Assembly: GCA_027056155.1 (NCBI GenBank)
Contig: JALULR010000117.1
Span: 1-10,020, forward strand
Direction: 5' to 3'
Origin: DHVE2 group archaeon
GTDB taxonomy: Archaea > Thermoplasmatota > Thermoplasmata > Thermoplasmatales > Aciduliprofundaceae
DNA: 10,020 nt
This document shows positions 1 to 6,605 of the stretch, piece after piece. Numbering within the stretch: the stretch's first letter is position 1; every line of letters begins with the position of its first letter. The translations under genes were made by a program, and so were the position numbers. The notes under the pieces are model-generated. The model was not told the DNA's origin, ran no database searches, and saw only the letters and a list, made by a program, of their open reading frames with translations.

Positions 1-17
1 AAATAGGACATTGTGTC

Positions 18-33
18 TTTTTTTTTTTTTTTT
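18..33 (+). terminator. T16 tract, possible terminator of a plus-strand gene left of the window
   Basis: An uninterrupted run of 16 T residues on the plus strand. Archaeal RNA polymerase terminates at oligo-T stretches without needing a hairpin, so this could end a plus-strand transcript entering from the left. It lies just past the stop of the minus-strand HKD gene, for which it reads as poly-A and would not act as a terminator. The upstream gene is outside the window, so this is inferred from the tract alone. Confidence 0.4.
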
Positions 34-54
34 AAAAATCTGTACCTTTGAAAC

Positions 55-672
55 CTAGTTTTTTAGCGGATTCTTGTTTTGAAAATATTTTTCGTATTCT
101 CTCGCTACGTCCTTGTTCTCAATTAGCGCATCTGCCTCGTGATTATACTCAAGTGCGCTATCGCTCCAGTTTGTAGAGCCCACAATTACAATAGTACCGT
201 CGATTATCACAAGCTTGTCATGCGTGGTTTGATTGCTCCAATCAACCTTTACCTGTATGCCATTAGATTTAAAGTAACTAGACCATTTCTCAACATAGTA
301 CGGAAGTCGGGTAAACGAGAAGCCATGCGTATGACCATCTTCGAAAATGAGCTTCACATCAACACCTCTATGGCTCGCATTAACAAGCGCACTGCCAAGC
401 TTGGCAACATCTGTTGTAGAGCTATTAGACCACACCATCTCAAACATTACCACATGTATGCTTTTCTTCGCTTCGTTTATTTTGTTGATAACTACCGGAA
501 AATAATCCCTGTCATTTATAACCATCACCGTAGTGTTATTCGAGCTTATCTCGGTTACATTGACGCCCGGCATGCCATTGTTGCTTCCTATATCATTTAA
601 CATCTCAGCGGACATAAACCCGGCTGCAAAAGCGAGCAATACCGCAATACTAACTATCGCCCGTGTATTCAT
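55..672 (-). CDS. Membrane-anchored or secreted phospholipase D-superfamily protein with one HKD motif (likely nuclease)
   Basis: 205 residues. Residues 5-20 are hydrophobic and form a signal peptide or N-terminal anchor, so the catalytic domain should face outside. The C-terminal half holds a complete PLD signature: H151, K153, D158, then G165, S166 and N168, matching HxK(x4)D(x6)GSxN, with a later acidic residue at E179. One HKD motif in about 180 residues is the size of the Nuc/bacterial endonuclease group, which dimerises to form one active site; phosphodiesterase or nuclease activity is therefore more likely than a true phospholipase, but the substrate is not visible. Several N-x-S/T sequons (near residues 38, 45, 83, 98, 147, 168) fit an exported, possibly glycosylated protein. 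It follows the OB-fold-like gene by 21 bases. A TATA-like TTAAATAA about 25 bases before the ATG and the lack of a clear Shine-Dalgarno suggest its own leaderless transcript. Confidence 0.88.
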   Translation of the reverse strand: MNTRAIVSIAVLLAFAAGFMSAEMLNDIGSNNGMPGVNVTEISSNNTTVMVINDRDYFPVVINKINEAKKSIHVVMFEMVWSNSSTTDVAKLGSALVNASHRGVDVKLIFEDGHTHGFSFTRLPYYVEKWSSYFKSNGIQVKVDWSNQTTHDKLVIIDGTIVIVGSTNWSDSALEYNHEADALIENKDVAREYEKYFQNKNPLKN

Positions 673-693
673 ACATGTGGGAAATATGTGCGT

Positions 694-701
694 TTATTTA
701 A
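694..701 (-). promoter_or_regulatory. Possible TATA box for the HKD-nuclease gene
   Basis: The minus strand reads TTAAATAA, centred about 25 bases before the ATG at 672. That spacing puts the transcription start at or next to the start codon. No Shine-Dalgarno sequence is visible in between. It overlaps the stop codon of the upstream OB-fold-like gene, so the two genes may be read separately as well as together. Confidence 0.4.
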
Positions 702-1518
702 CATTTCTTGCATATACTACGTACTCTCCCATACTCGGCTCGTATTTGAATATGCCAACAATATCCACCGTACCAGAGGGCACGGTAGGCGAAGAATAGT
801 ACACTCTGATTGAATAATTCTTCATTTTTGCATAGATGATCATTCCGTAATCGTAAATTCTCGCATGTACGCATAATCTGCCATGCTCACCGTTAATGGA
901 GGAAATATTAACTAGTGAGTAGCCAAGCGGGCATTTATCAGAGACAAAATCTATGTAAAATTTACCATGCTTCGTCTCTCCGCAAAAATACGCAATTCGC
1001 GCACCCTCATAGCCATTTGATACATATCCCTTCACTGTGCCCGTAGAATCGCTTAAATTTAGATAATAAACCTTGACAAAGCTAACATTAGCGTAAAACT
1101 CCACTTTGAAATTCTCGTAGTTGCTAGGATTTTCTAAAAGCACCGGAATAGAAGTTTTGTAATCGTTGTTTATGATTTTTACATTTTCTCGCTTCTCTAC
1201 TTGCAACTCTATAGCAGAGCCATGCTTGATTAGTATTCCTTTTGCCAAAACTGTAGCTCCTGCACTTACATTAACTACAAAATTTGCAAACACACCTACA
1301 AAATGCCCAAAATCGGTATCACTAATCTTAAAAAAGGAGTAATCCTCGCCATGCGAGTATTTTATAACTATGCCCTGCACAGACACATATTTTCCCAAGT
1401 TATCTGGGCAATCTGCAATGCTTATTTTCTCAGGCGTAATTTCAACTCTGTATACGTACATAGCCGCTAATAATATGATTATAATTACATTCAACGCAAT
1501 TAGCTCTCTGATGCCCAT
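694..1518 (-). CDS. Membrane-anchored protein with tandem OB-fold-like domains, function unknown
   Basis: 274 residues from the ATG at 1518; a GTG lies directly before it at 1521. Residues about 5-23 form one strong transmembrane segment, and the rest is polar and beta-rich, so this is probably a signal-anchored extracytoplasmic protein. The first soluble part (about 30-110) has the OB-fold pattern 'YVSVQGIV', then 'FKISD', then 'VLAKGILI', as in nucleic-acid-binding OB domains of the tRNA/helicase type. Two further stretches (about 118-190 and 205-274) look like weaker copies. Four cysteines and at least five N-x-S/T sequons support an outside location. No enzyme motif is visible. The TATA box at 1541-1548 gives a start site at the ATG, so the mRNA is probably leaderless. 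The neighbouring HKD protein suggests extracellular nucleic-acid handling; that link is inference. Confidence 0.75.
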   Translation of the reverse strand: MGIRELIALNVIIIILLAAMYVYRVEITPEKISIADCPDNLGKYVSVQGIVIKYSHGEDYSFFKISDTDFGHFVGVFANFVVNVSAGATVLAKGILIKHGSAIELQVEKRENVKIINNDYKTSIPVLLENPSNYENFKVEFYANVSFVKVYYLNLSDSTGTVKGYVSNGYEGARIAYFCGETKHGKFYIDFVSDKCPLGYSLVNISSINGEHGRLCVHARIYDYGMIIYAKMKNYSIRVYYSSPTVPSGTVDIVGIFKYEPSMGEYVVYARNVK

Positions 1519-1540
1519 CACAAGGGAGATATTAAAAAAT

Positions 1541-1548
1541 TATAAAAA
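1541..1548 (-). promoter_or_regulatory. TATA box for the OB-fold-like gene
   Basis: The minus strand reads TTTTTATA, centred about 26 bases before the ATG at 1518. This is the spacing of an archaeal promoter whose transcript starts at the start codon. No Shine-Dalgarno sequence precedes the gene. Confidence 0.55.
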
Positions 1549-1578
1549 GATTTTATTTTGCGCGGTAGCACAGCTATG

Positions 1579-1609
1579 TTTAAAATATATAGATAGAAAC
1601 GCTTATTTA
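1579..1609 (+). promoter_or_regulatory. Candidate promoter(s) for the TPR-PUA transcript
   Basis: Two TATA-like elements precede the GTG start at 1632. TTTAAAATATAT (1579-1590) is the better match and would give a leader of roughly 15 bases. CTTATTTA (1602-1609), preceded by the purine-rich stretch AGAAAC, is centred 26 bases before the GTG and would give a leaderless transcript. I cannot decide between them. The 113-base intergenic region also holds the opposing OB-fold-gene promoter and nothing else I can see. Confidence 0.45.
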
Positions 1610-1631
1610 CGCTTTCAACATCATCTAATAT

Positions 1632-3539
1632 GTGGATAACGAGGACGCCGAAGAGTATATGCGCCGCGGAGACTACGAAGGTGCTTTTAAGATTTATTCA
1701 AATATGATAGAGCAGGGCACAGATGATGCTACCGTATACAATAACTGCGGAGTGGCCTTAGACTCTCTTGGAAAGCACAGAGAGGCTGTGAATTATTATA
1801 TGAAAGCTATCGAGCTAGAGCCAGAGTACCCCACAGCACATTATAACTTAGCAAATTCGCTGGTATTTCTGAGAGATTACAAAAATGCATTAGAGCATTA
1901 CAAAATTGCACTTACCCAAAATCCAGAGCTTAAAGGCGCATACATAGACTTGGCCAATTTATACATGCTACTTGGGGACTTGGCAATGATGCGCAAGACC
2001 CTGCGCTATGCCATTACAAAGTACAAAGATGACCCTGACTTGGTATATGCGGCTGCCATCGTGCTGCTAGATAGCGGCGATGTGGGCACGGCAGTATCGC
2101 TGTTAGAGTACTGCCTAGATATTCGCGAAGACCCTAAATACTGGAACGCACTGGGCAACGCATACTACGCACTAGAGAACTACGACAAAGCAATGGATTG
2201 TTACAACAACGCATTAAAAATAGACCCAAATAATGCAGAAGCTTGGAACAACAAAGGATTTGCATATTTCACGCTTAACCAGATGAACGCGGCTATAGAC
2301 TGCTACTCTAAAGCCATAGAGCTAAATCCAAACTACCGTCAAGCATGGTATAACCGTGCATATACTTATCACGCAATAGGAAAGCTGCATCTAGCTGTGC
2401 GCGATTACTGGGAAGCGCTTAAGATGGAGCCCATGGACGAGGTCGCATGGAACAACATGGGCAACGCGCTTTATAATTTAAAGAGGTATATGGTATCCAT
2501 TCCGTATTTTATGAAAGCAGTCACGATAAATCCCAACTATGAAATTGCATGGAACAACATAGGAAACGCGCTTGATAGAATGCACATGCACCAGTACTCA
2601 ATACCATTTCACGAAAAGGCACTAAGTCTAAACAAAAAATTTGATTATGCATGGCACGCTAAGGGCCACGCGCTCTGCGAACTTGGGCATACCGAGCAAG
2701 CCTTAGAATTTTTAGAGCAAGCATTAGAGCTAAATCCTGATTACGGAGATACATGGTACTGGAAGGCTGTATGTCTCTATAGATTAGGGCGTTATGAAGA
2801 TGCTGTAGAATCCCTCAAACTTGCAGCTGCTAAGGAGCCAGAAGAGCCTGATAGCGTCTATCTTTTACTTGCTATCATCTACGATGAGCTAAACTACCCA
2901 GAACGCGCAATGTATTATTACAAAAAGGCACTTGAGCAAGCGGAAAGCGATGAGAAGAAAGCCGAGATATACATAAAGATGAAAAAATACGACGAAGCTC
3001 TTAATTATTCTAGTCCTGAGCTAAAAGCGAGAATACTATACAAACTGGGAAAGTACGAAGAGATATTAAAAATAGAAGGAACTAGCAAAAAGTTGAAATT
3101 TATACGCGCTTTAGCTCTCGAAGCTTTGCATAGATTAGATGATGCGTATAAAGAGCTTGATTCTATTGAGGGAAAAGGGTATCAAAGAGAGCGTGAGTTT
3201 ATAGAGTTTTTACAGGGCAAGAAAGAGTTTGACTCTAATAATTGCGGTGAGCACGAGTTTTGTATGAGAGTGGGCTCTGTGCTTTTAGACTACGAAAAAT
3301 ACGATGAGGCAGAGAAAATTTTCTCACATATTAACACCCCTGAAGCATACTATTTTATGGGCAGACTCTATGAAATAAAAGGAGATTTAAAAAAAGCTCG
3401 AAAATATTACAATATTGCCATCGGACTTGGCATGGAGCTTCCACTAGAAGATACGCTAATTAGAGAAGATGAAAATAAGGTGATAAAAGATGAGAAGGTA
3501 CCACCTAAGCAAGAAAAAGATAAAGGATATAAAAAATAA
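1632..3539 (+). CDS. TPR-repeat protein, 635 residues, probable scaffold
   Basis: Almost the whole protein is tetratricopeptide repeats of about 34 residues. Roughly twelve or thirteen fairly regular copies run from residue 1 to about 445, with the usual W/Y-N-N-x-G-x-A, Y-x-x-A and A-x-x-x-x-P positions. Copies around residues 165-340 are the most canonical ('AWNNMGNALYNLKRY' type). After that come degenerate helices and one more good repeat near 590-620, then a Lys/Glu-rich tail. There is no signal peptide, membrane segment or enzymatic motif, so it is probably a cytoplasmic protein-binding scaffold; the partner is unknown. The start is GTG: the ATG at 1630 is in another frame, and the reading frame opens directly into the first repeat. 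The final 50 bases overlap the start of the PUA-protein gene, implying one transcript and possibly coupled translation. Confidence 0.9.
   Translation: MDNEDAEEYMRRGDYEGAFKIYSNMIEQGTDDATVYNNCGVALDSLGKHREAVNYYMKAIELEPEYPTAHYNLANSLVFLRDYKNALEHYKIALTQNPELKGAYIDLANLYMLLGDLAMMRKTLRYAITKYKDDPDLVYAAAIVLLDSGDVGTAVSLLEYCLDIREDPKYWNALGNAYYALENYDKAMDCYNNALKIDPNNAEAWNNKGFAYFTLNQMNAAIDCYSKAIELNPNYRQAWYNRAYTYHAIGKLHLAVRDYWEALKMEPMDEVAWNNMGNALYNLKRYMVSIPYFMKAVTINPNYEIAWNNIGNALDRMHMHQYSIPFHEKALSLNKKFDYAWHAKGHALCELGHTEQALEFLEQALELNPDYGDTWYWKAVCLYRLGRYEDAVESLKLAAAKEPEEPDSVYLLLAIIYDELNYPERAMYYYKKALEQAESDEKKAEIYIKMKKYDEALNYSSPELKARILYKLGKYEEILKIEGTSKKLKFIRALALEALHRLDDAYKELDSIEGKGYQREREFIEFLQGKKEFDSNNCGEHEFCMRVGSVLLDYEKYDEAEKIFSHINTPEAYYFMGRLYEIKGDLKKARKYYNIAIGLGMELPLEDTLIREDENKVIKDEKVPPKQEKDKGYKK
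3478..3484 (+). promoter_or_regulatory. Shine-Dalgarno site inside the TPR gene that sets the PUA-protein start
   Basis: AGGTGAT is fully complementary to the usual archaeal 16S rRNA 3' end (ATCACCT). It lies five bases before the ATG at 3490, within the coding sequence of the TPR protein. Confidence 0.75.
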
Positions 3540-3942
3540 GATTGCCATGGATATATGGGTAGATGGTAAATTTGAGATGGTAGAAGATGATATTAATTTA
3601 GTATTGGTTGATGGTACGCCCGCATACTTTGAGAGAGAGGGCATATATTATCCAACGGTGCTTCTATTATTAAATAGAGAGTACGATGAAAATTATGTAA
3701 TAGTTGACATGGGTGCTGTAAAGCATGTGCTCAACGGCGCAAATATTTTTGCAGCAGGCATAGTTGATGCAGACCGCAACATTAAAGAGGGAGACTGTGT
3801 AGTTATACGTGACATAAAATACAGAAAGCCACTAGCAATAGGCATAGCAAAAATGGACGGTGAGACTATGGTACAAGAAAAAAGCGGCATAGCTGTAGAA
3901 TCTTTACATTACTATGGAGATAAAATTGTAAATTATTCATAG
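3490..3942 (+). CDS. PUA-domain RNA-binding protein, MCT-1/Tma20 family
   Basis: 150 residues. The N-terminus 'RRYHLSKKKIK' is typical of the archaeal members of this family and leads into a pre-PUA domain (about 1-68). The C-terminal PUA domain (about 70-145) has the diagnostic 'GAVKHVLNGANIF..GI' core and ends with 'SGIAVESLHYYGD', closely resembling the end of eukaryotic MCT-1. In eukaryotes MCT-1/Tma20 works with DENR on the small ribosomal subunit in recycling and reinitiation. Archaeal homologues are presumed ribosome- or RNA-associated, but their role is not settled. The start lies 50 bases inside the TPR gene in another frame. A seven-base Shine-Dalgarno match, AGGTGAT (3478-3484), sits five bases before the ATG and agrees with the conserved N-terminus, so the overlap is real. 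Its last ten bases overlap, tail to tail, the small minus-strand gene. Confidence 0.92.
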   Translation: MRRYHLSKKKIKDIKNKIAMDIWVDGKFEMVEDDINLVLVDGTPAYFEREGIYYPTVLLLLNREYDENYVIVDMGAVKHVLNGANIFAAGIVDADRNIKEGDCVVIRDIKYRKPLAIGIAKMDGETMVQEKSGIAVESLHYYGDKIVNYS

Positions 3943-4088
3943 TTAGCTTTTGGAAGCTCAAAAATAATGAAAGAGGTGGCTATCCAAGCGGCTCCCGATA
4001 TCAACGCCAGTACGTTCTGCCATAACCCGTAAGCAATAAGTGCCACGGGTATGCCGTATAGCAGCGTGTAAACGAGAGCCTTATTCAT
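3933..4088 (-). CDS. Small two-TM membrane protein (51 residues), function unknown
   Basis: The minus strand from the ATG at 4088 encodes 51 residues starting 'MNKALVYTLLYGIPVALIAY' and ending 'FELPKANYE', with a TAA stop. Two hydrophobic segments (about 5-22 and 25-43), joined by a short polar turn, predict a helical hairpin in the membrane; I do not recognise the family. Support for it being real: GGTGA (4093-4097) lies four bases before the ATG, the start is only 13 bases after the rpl12 stop on the same strand, and the frame is open from that site to a stop just inside the end of the convergent PUA gene. It would be the last gene of the ftsZ-ribosomal operon. The ten-base tail-to-tail overlap with the PUA gene leaves no room for a conventional terminator between them. 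Confidence 0.72.
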   Translation of the reverse strand: MNKALVYTLLYGIPVALIAYGLWQNVLALISGAAWIATSFIIFELPKANYE

Positions 4089-4101
4089 TCACTCACCGGA
4101 T

Positions 4102-4419
4102 TTATCCGAAGAGCGCACCAAGACCCGCAATGGCCTCTTCTTCCTTCTTTTCCTCTTCTTCCTCTTTCTTCTCTTCTTTCGCTTCCTCTTTCTTTTCCTC
4201 ACTAGGTGCCGCTGCTGCCACAGGTGCCGCTGCTGCGGGTGCTATTGCCGCTGTCTTTATAGCTTCTTCTATATCCACATCGCTAAGTGCGGATACGAGC
4301 GCCTTTATTCTCGCTTTATCGGGCTCTGCTCCCGCTGCTTTTATTATGTTCTCAATGCCATCTTCCGTTATCTCTTTCCCGAGCGAATGCAGGATTAGTG
4401 CACTATATACATATTCCAT
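4102..4419 (-). CDS. rpl12: Archaeal 50S ribosomal protein L12 (P1-like stalk protein)
   Basis: 105 residues, the normal archaeal length. The N-terminal half, starting '[17 protein letters not shown]', is the helical dimerisation domain that docks on the P0/L10 spine. It is followed by an Ala/Pro hinge (about 58-75), a Glu/Lys-rich stretch, and the terminal '[10 protein letters not shown]' motif that contacts translational GTPases. I chose the ATG at 4419 rather than the in-frame GTG at 4425: the Shine-Dalgarno GGAGGT (4427-4432) is seven bases before the ATG but only one base before the GTG, and family members begin at MEYVY. It follows rpl10 by 19 bases. The low-complexity Glu/Lys region produces long spurious open frames on the opposite strand. 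Confidence 0.97.
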   Translation of the reverse strand: MEYVYSALILHSLGKEITEDGIENIIKAAGAEPDKARIKALVSALSDVDIEEAIKTAAIAPAAAAPVAAAAPSEEKKEEAKEEKKEEEEEKKEEEAIAGLGALFG

Positions 4420-4438
4420 TTTCACTACCTCCTTTTAT

Positions 4439-5434
4439 TTATCCAAACAAGCTTCCGAGACCTGCAATGGCCTCTTCTTCTTTATTTTCCTCTTCCTCCT
4501 GCTGCTTTTCTTCCTCTTTCTTCTCTTCTTCTTTTTCTTCTTTTGGTTCTGCATGCTGTGTAGTTATTAAACTTTTCAGTTCATCATCTAGCCCATCAGC
4601 TAGCTTCGAGGCTACAGCAAGCATCTCTCCATAGGCTTTTGACAGTAACAGTTCAACCGTATCTCTATTTACTACACCCGCATTGACCGCTAGATTAAGC
4701 GCCTTCATATGCGCATTTGCAATCATTATTGGCACAGTAATGGGCGTTGGGAACGCAGCATTTACGCTTAAGTTGATACCGCTCTGTATTGCATTTAGAA
4801 GGTCACCGTATACCTTCTCGGTATCAACCTCAAGTACCTCTTTTGGAAAGACCATTCCATCTTCATACGCGGCTCTTAAATCAAGTCCCACGGTAAGTGG
4901 GTAAATCTCTAGCTTTGTAAGAACTTGGGCAAGGTCCCTGCTAATTACCTCTCCCTTCTTTACCACTGTTGTATCTTTTCTAACAATTATTTTACCCTTT
5001 TGAATAGCCGCAGGAATGCCCACTTTCTGAAGCTCACCTATTATTGGACCTGGCTTAAATGGAGTATCGCCCTCATGAACCACAATATCATCAGGAGCAA
5101 TCTCACCACCCTTTGCAGGCGCTTTAGTTTTACTTGCATCTAACATTTTAACAAGCTTAAACGCATCTATATCTGTGAATATTATTCCCGTCTGACCATC
5201 TATATAATTAGCAAGCTCGTGTAAGTTCTCTTTTTCCACTTCTGAAAGAGCTAGCTTAATGAGGCGATTCTTACCAACAATAAACACAGAATTTTGCTTT
5301 AGACTCGCCCTCATCTTCTGCATTTGCGGTGCAGGAATGTTATTAATATTAACTAAACCCACTACTGGGTACTTTGAAATAAGCTCTTTAATATTACGCA
5401 CAAACTCCTTTTTCCATGGTGCAACATGTGCCAT
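4439..5434 (-). CDS. rpl10: Archaeal 50S ribosomal protein L10 / P0 (stalk base)
   Basis: 331 residues, typical of archaeal P0. It binds 23S rRNA together with L11 at the GTPase-associated centre and carries the L12 dimers. The N-terminal rRNA-binding domain (about 1-105) starts 'MAHVAPWKKEFVRNIKELI', with the conserved 'KNRLIKLAL' stretch near residues 55-63. A middle insertion domain follows, then the C-terminal helical spine (about 215-290) for L12 dimers, a Glu/Lys-rich hinge and the terminal 'AIAGLGSLFG', nearly identical to that of L12. The ATG at 5434 is preceded by GAGGTGAT. The AGGTGA of that site also forms the last codon and stop of rpl1, with a six-base gap between the genes, so translation of the two is probably coupled. 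Confidence 0.97.
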   Translation of the reverse strand: MAHVAPWKKEFVRNIKELISKYPVVGLVNINNIPAPQMQKMRASLKQNSVFIVGKNRLIKLALSEVEKENLHELANYIDGQTGIIFTDIDAFKLVKMLDASKTKAPAKGGEIAPDDIVVHEGDTPFKPGPIIGELQKVGIPAAIQKGKIIVRKDTTVVKKGEVISRDLAQVLTKLEIYPLTVGLDLRAAYEDGMVFPKEVLEVDTEKVYGDLLNAIQSGINLSVNAAFPTPITVPIMIANAHMKALNLAVNAGVVNRDTVELLLSKAYGEMLAVASKLADGLDDELKSLITTQHAEPKEEKEEEKKEEEKQQEEEENKEEEAIAGLGSLFG

Positions 5435-5440
5435 TCTCCA

Positions 5441-6082
5441 TCACCTCAGCTTAATCTTGACCGCGGGACCCATCGTGGTCTTTATGTACAAAGTATCTAT
5501 GTTCTGAAGCCCACGCTCAAGCTTGTGCTCAAGCCTCTTTATAACCTCTTCCACATTGGTGGCAATCTCCTCTGGTGCCATGTCTTTTGTACCCACTGCC
5601 ACATGGAATGTCCTCTTGTCTCTGCTTCTCATTCTTACAGTTTTCTTTAAATTTCTCACCATTGGACAGGGATCTCCGCCGGGTGGTATGGGCTTTGGCA
5701 TCTTTCCTCTTGGACCCAATATAACACCAAGAACCTTACCAATATTACCCATCAACGGCGCCTCTGCCACGAAGAAATCGTATTCATTGGCAATCTTCCT
5801 AGCGTGTCTCTTGTTCTCCGCTAGCTTATCAATCTCCTCTGGAGGTATAACCAAATCAGCACACTCTTTTGCCTTTAAAGCCGTCTCTCCTGAGCCAAAA
5901 ACAGCTACCTTTATCTCCTTACCCCTTCCCTTTGGCAAAATTACTTCCTCATTTATTCTATTCTTTGGAATGCTCAAATCAACATCTTTTAAATTAATTG
6001 CCAAATCTACACTCTCTCTGAACTTTCGCTCCTTCGATTTTTCCATAGCTTCCTGAACAGCCTTTATTATTGAATCGCGCAA
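5441..6082 (-). CDS. rpl1: Archaeal 50S ribosomal protein L1
   Basis: 213 residues, the usual archaeal length. L1 forms the mobile L1 stalk on 23S rRNA helices 76-78 and in several organisms represses its own mRNA. Two-domain architecture is visible: domain I is made of both termini (to about 65 and from about 155), with the conserved 'TMGP' at 203-206; domain II, in the middle, carries 'ILGPRGKMPKP' at about 121-131. The start codon is TTG at 6082. It gives the family N-terminus and lies five bases after a perfect GGAGGTG (6088-6094), while no ATG is available in frame there. The gene is preceded by the only sizeable gap within the ribosomal part of the operon (49 bases), which contains a hairpin that may be the L1 autoregulatory target. 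Confidence 0.97.
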   Translation of the reverse strand: MRDSIIKAVQEAMEKSKERKFRESVDLAINLKDVDLSIPKNRINEEVILPKGRGKEIKVAVFGSGETALKAKECADLVIPPEEIDKLAENKRHARKIANEYDFFVAEAPLMGNIGKVLGVILGPRGKMPKPIPPGGDPCPMVRNLKKTVRMRSRDKRTFHVAVGTKDMAPEEIATNVEEVIKRLEHKLERGLQNIDTLYIKTTMGPAVKIKLR

Positions 6083-6093
6083 ATGAACACCTC

Positions 6094-6128
6094 CTTGTAG
6101 TCCACGAGCGGCTACGCTCTCCTACAAG
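6094..6128 (-). promoter_or_regulatory. Hairpin in the rpl11-rpl1 gap, candidate L1-binding autoregulatory site
   Basis: On the minus-strand RNA a 7-bp stem (CUUGUAG at 6128-6122 with CUACAAG at 6100-6094) encloses a 5-bp stem (GAGCG at 6119-6115 with CGCUC at 6110-6106) capped by UAGC. The stems are separated by an asymmetric internal loop, GA on the 5' side and GUGGA on the 3' side. The last stem base is the first base of the rpl1 Shine-Dalgarno GGAGGTG. Two stems with a short GA facing a longer purine-rich strand is how I recall L1 targets in 23S rRNA and in methanogen L1 mRNAs. Pairing is seen directly; L1 binding is inferred. Confidence 0.6.
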
Positions 6129-6131
6129 CTT

Positions 6132-6605
6132 TTATTCTTCTGGAATGGTGATTTCATTCTCCTTTATAAGCTTTTGCACTTCTCTTGGGTCTTTTCCTTC
6201 CACTGTCACGCCCATGGATACGCAAGTGCCAAGCACCTCAAGCGCGGTACCTCTTAAATCATAGGCAAGAGTATTATCGTGCTTCATTCTTGCAATTTTA
6301 GTGATTTGCTCAATGCTCAAATCACCCACAACATCACCGCGCTTGCTTCCGCCCTTTTCCACACCTAGCTCCTTCTTAATTAGAGCAGAGGTGGGCGGGG
6401 TTCCCACACTAACAGTAAACTCCCGTGTTTTAGGGTCCACTTCCACTTTAACTGGCACCTGCATTCCTGCATAAGCCTTTGTTTTCTCGTTAATTACTTT
6501 CACAACCTGCGCAACATTTACTCCCATAGGCCCCAAAGCTGGGCCGAGTGGAGGTCCCGGAGTTGCCTTTCCACCTTCTACAAGTACTTCAACTGCTTGT
6601 CCCAT
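6132..6605 (-). CDS. rpl11: Archaeal 50S ribosomal protein L11
   Basis: 157 residues. L11 binds the GTPase-associated region of 23S rRNA beside P0/L10 and takes part in factor binding. The N-terminal domain has the signature '[19 protein letters not shown]', followed by the C-terminal rRNA-binding domain containing '[13 protein letters not shown]' and '[11 protein letters not shown]'. The ATG at 6605 is preferred over the in-frame GTG at 6614: the Shine-Dalgarno GAGGTGA (6611-6617) sits five bases before the ATG, and the GTG is part of that site itself. The start lies 17 bases inside the end of spt5 in another frame, so the two genes overlap and are probably translationally coupled. The rpl1 leader hairpin begins three bases after the TAA stop. 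Confidence 0.97.
   Translation of the reverse strand: MGQAVEVLVEGGKATPGPPLGPALGPMGVNVAQVVKVINEKTKAYAGMQVPVKVEVDPKTREFTVSVGTPPTSALIKKELGVEKGGSKRGDVVGDLSIEQITKIARMKHDNTLAYDLRGTALEVLGTCVSMGVTVEGKDPREVQKLIKENEITIPEE

Noticed and set aside
1630..1632. ATG at 1630 as the start of the TPR gene
   Set aside because: It is in a different frame from the TPR repeats; the GTG at 1632 is the in-frame start.
3945..3958. AGCTT-TTGG-AAGCT palindrome just after the PUA gene, as a terminator hairpin
   Set aside because: Only five base pairs, no T tract after it, inside the coding region of the 51-residue gene, and archaeal termination does not rely on hairpins.
4420..4425. GTG at 4425 as the start of rpl12
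   Set aside because: It is one base from the GGAGGT site, too close for initiation; the ATG at 4419 gives the family start MEYVY.
4102..4495. Near-identical nucleotide stretches at the 3' ends of rpl10 and rpl12 as a recombination repeat
   Set aside because: The similarity follows from the shared functional 'AIAGLGxLFG' tail and acidic hinge of stalk proteins, which is normal in archaea.
4040..4634. Plus-strand frames rich in Ser, Phe and Leu opposite rpl12 and the end of rpl10
   Set aside because: They are the antisense reading of the Glu/Lys-rich hinges (TTC, CTT and CCT repeats) and have no ribosome site or family resemblance.
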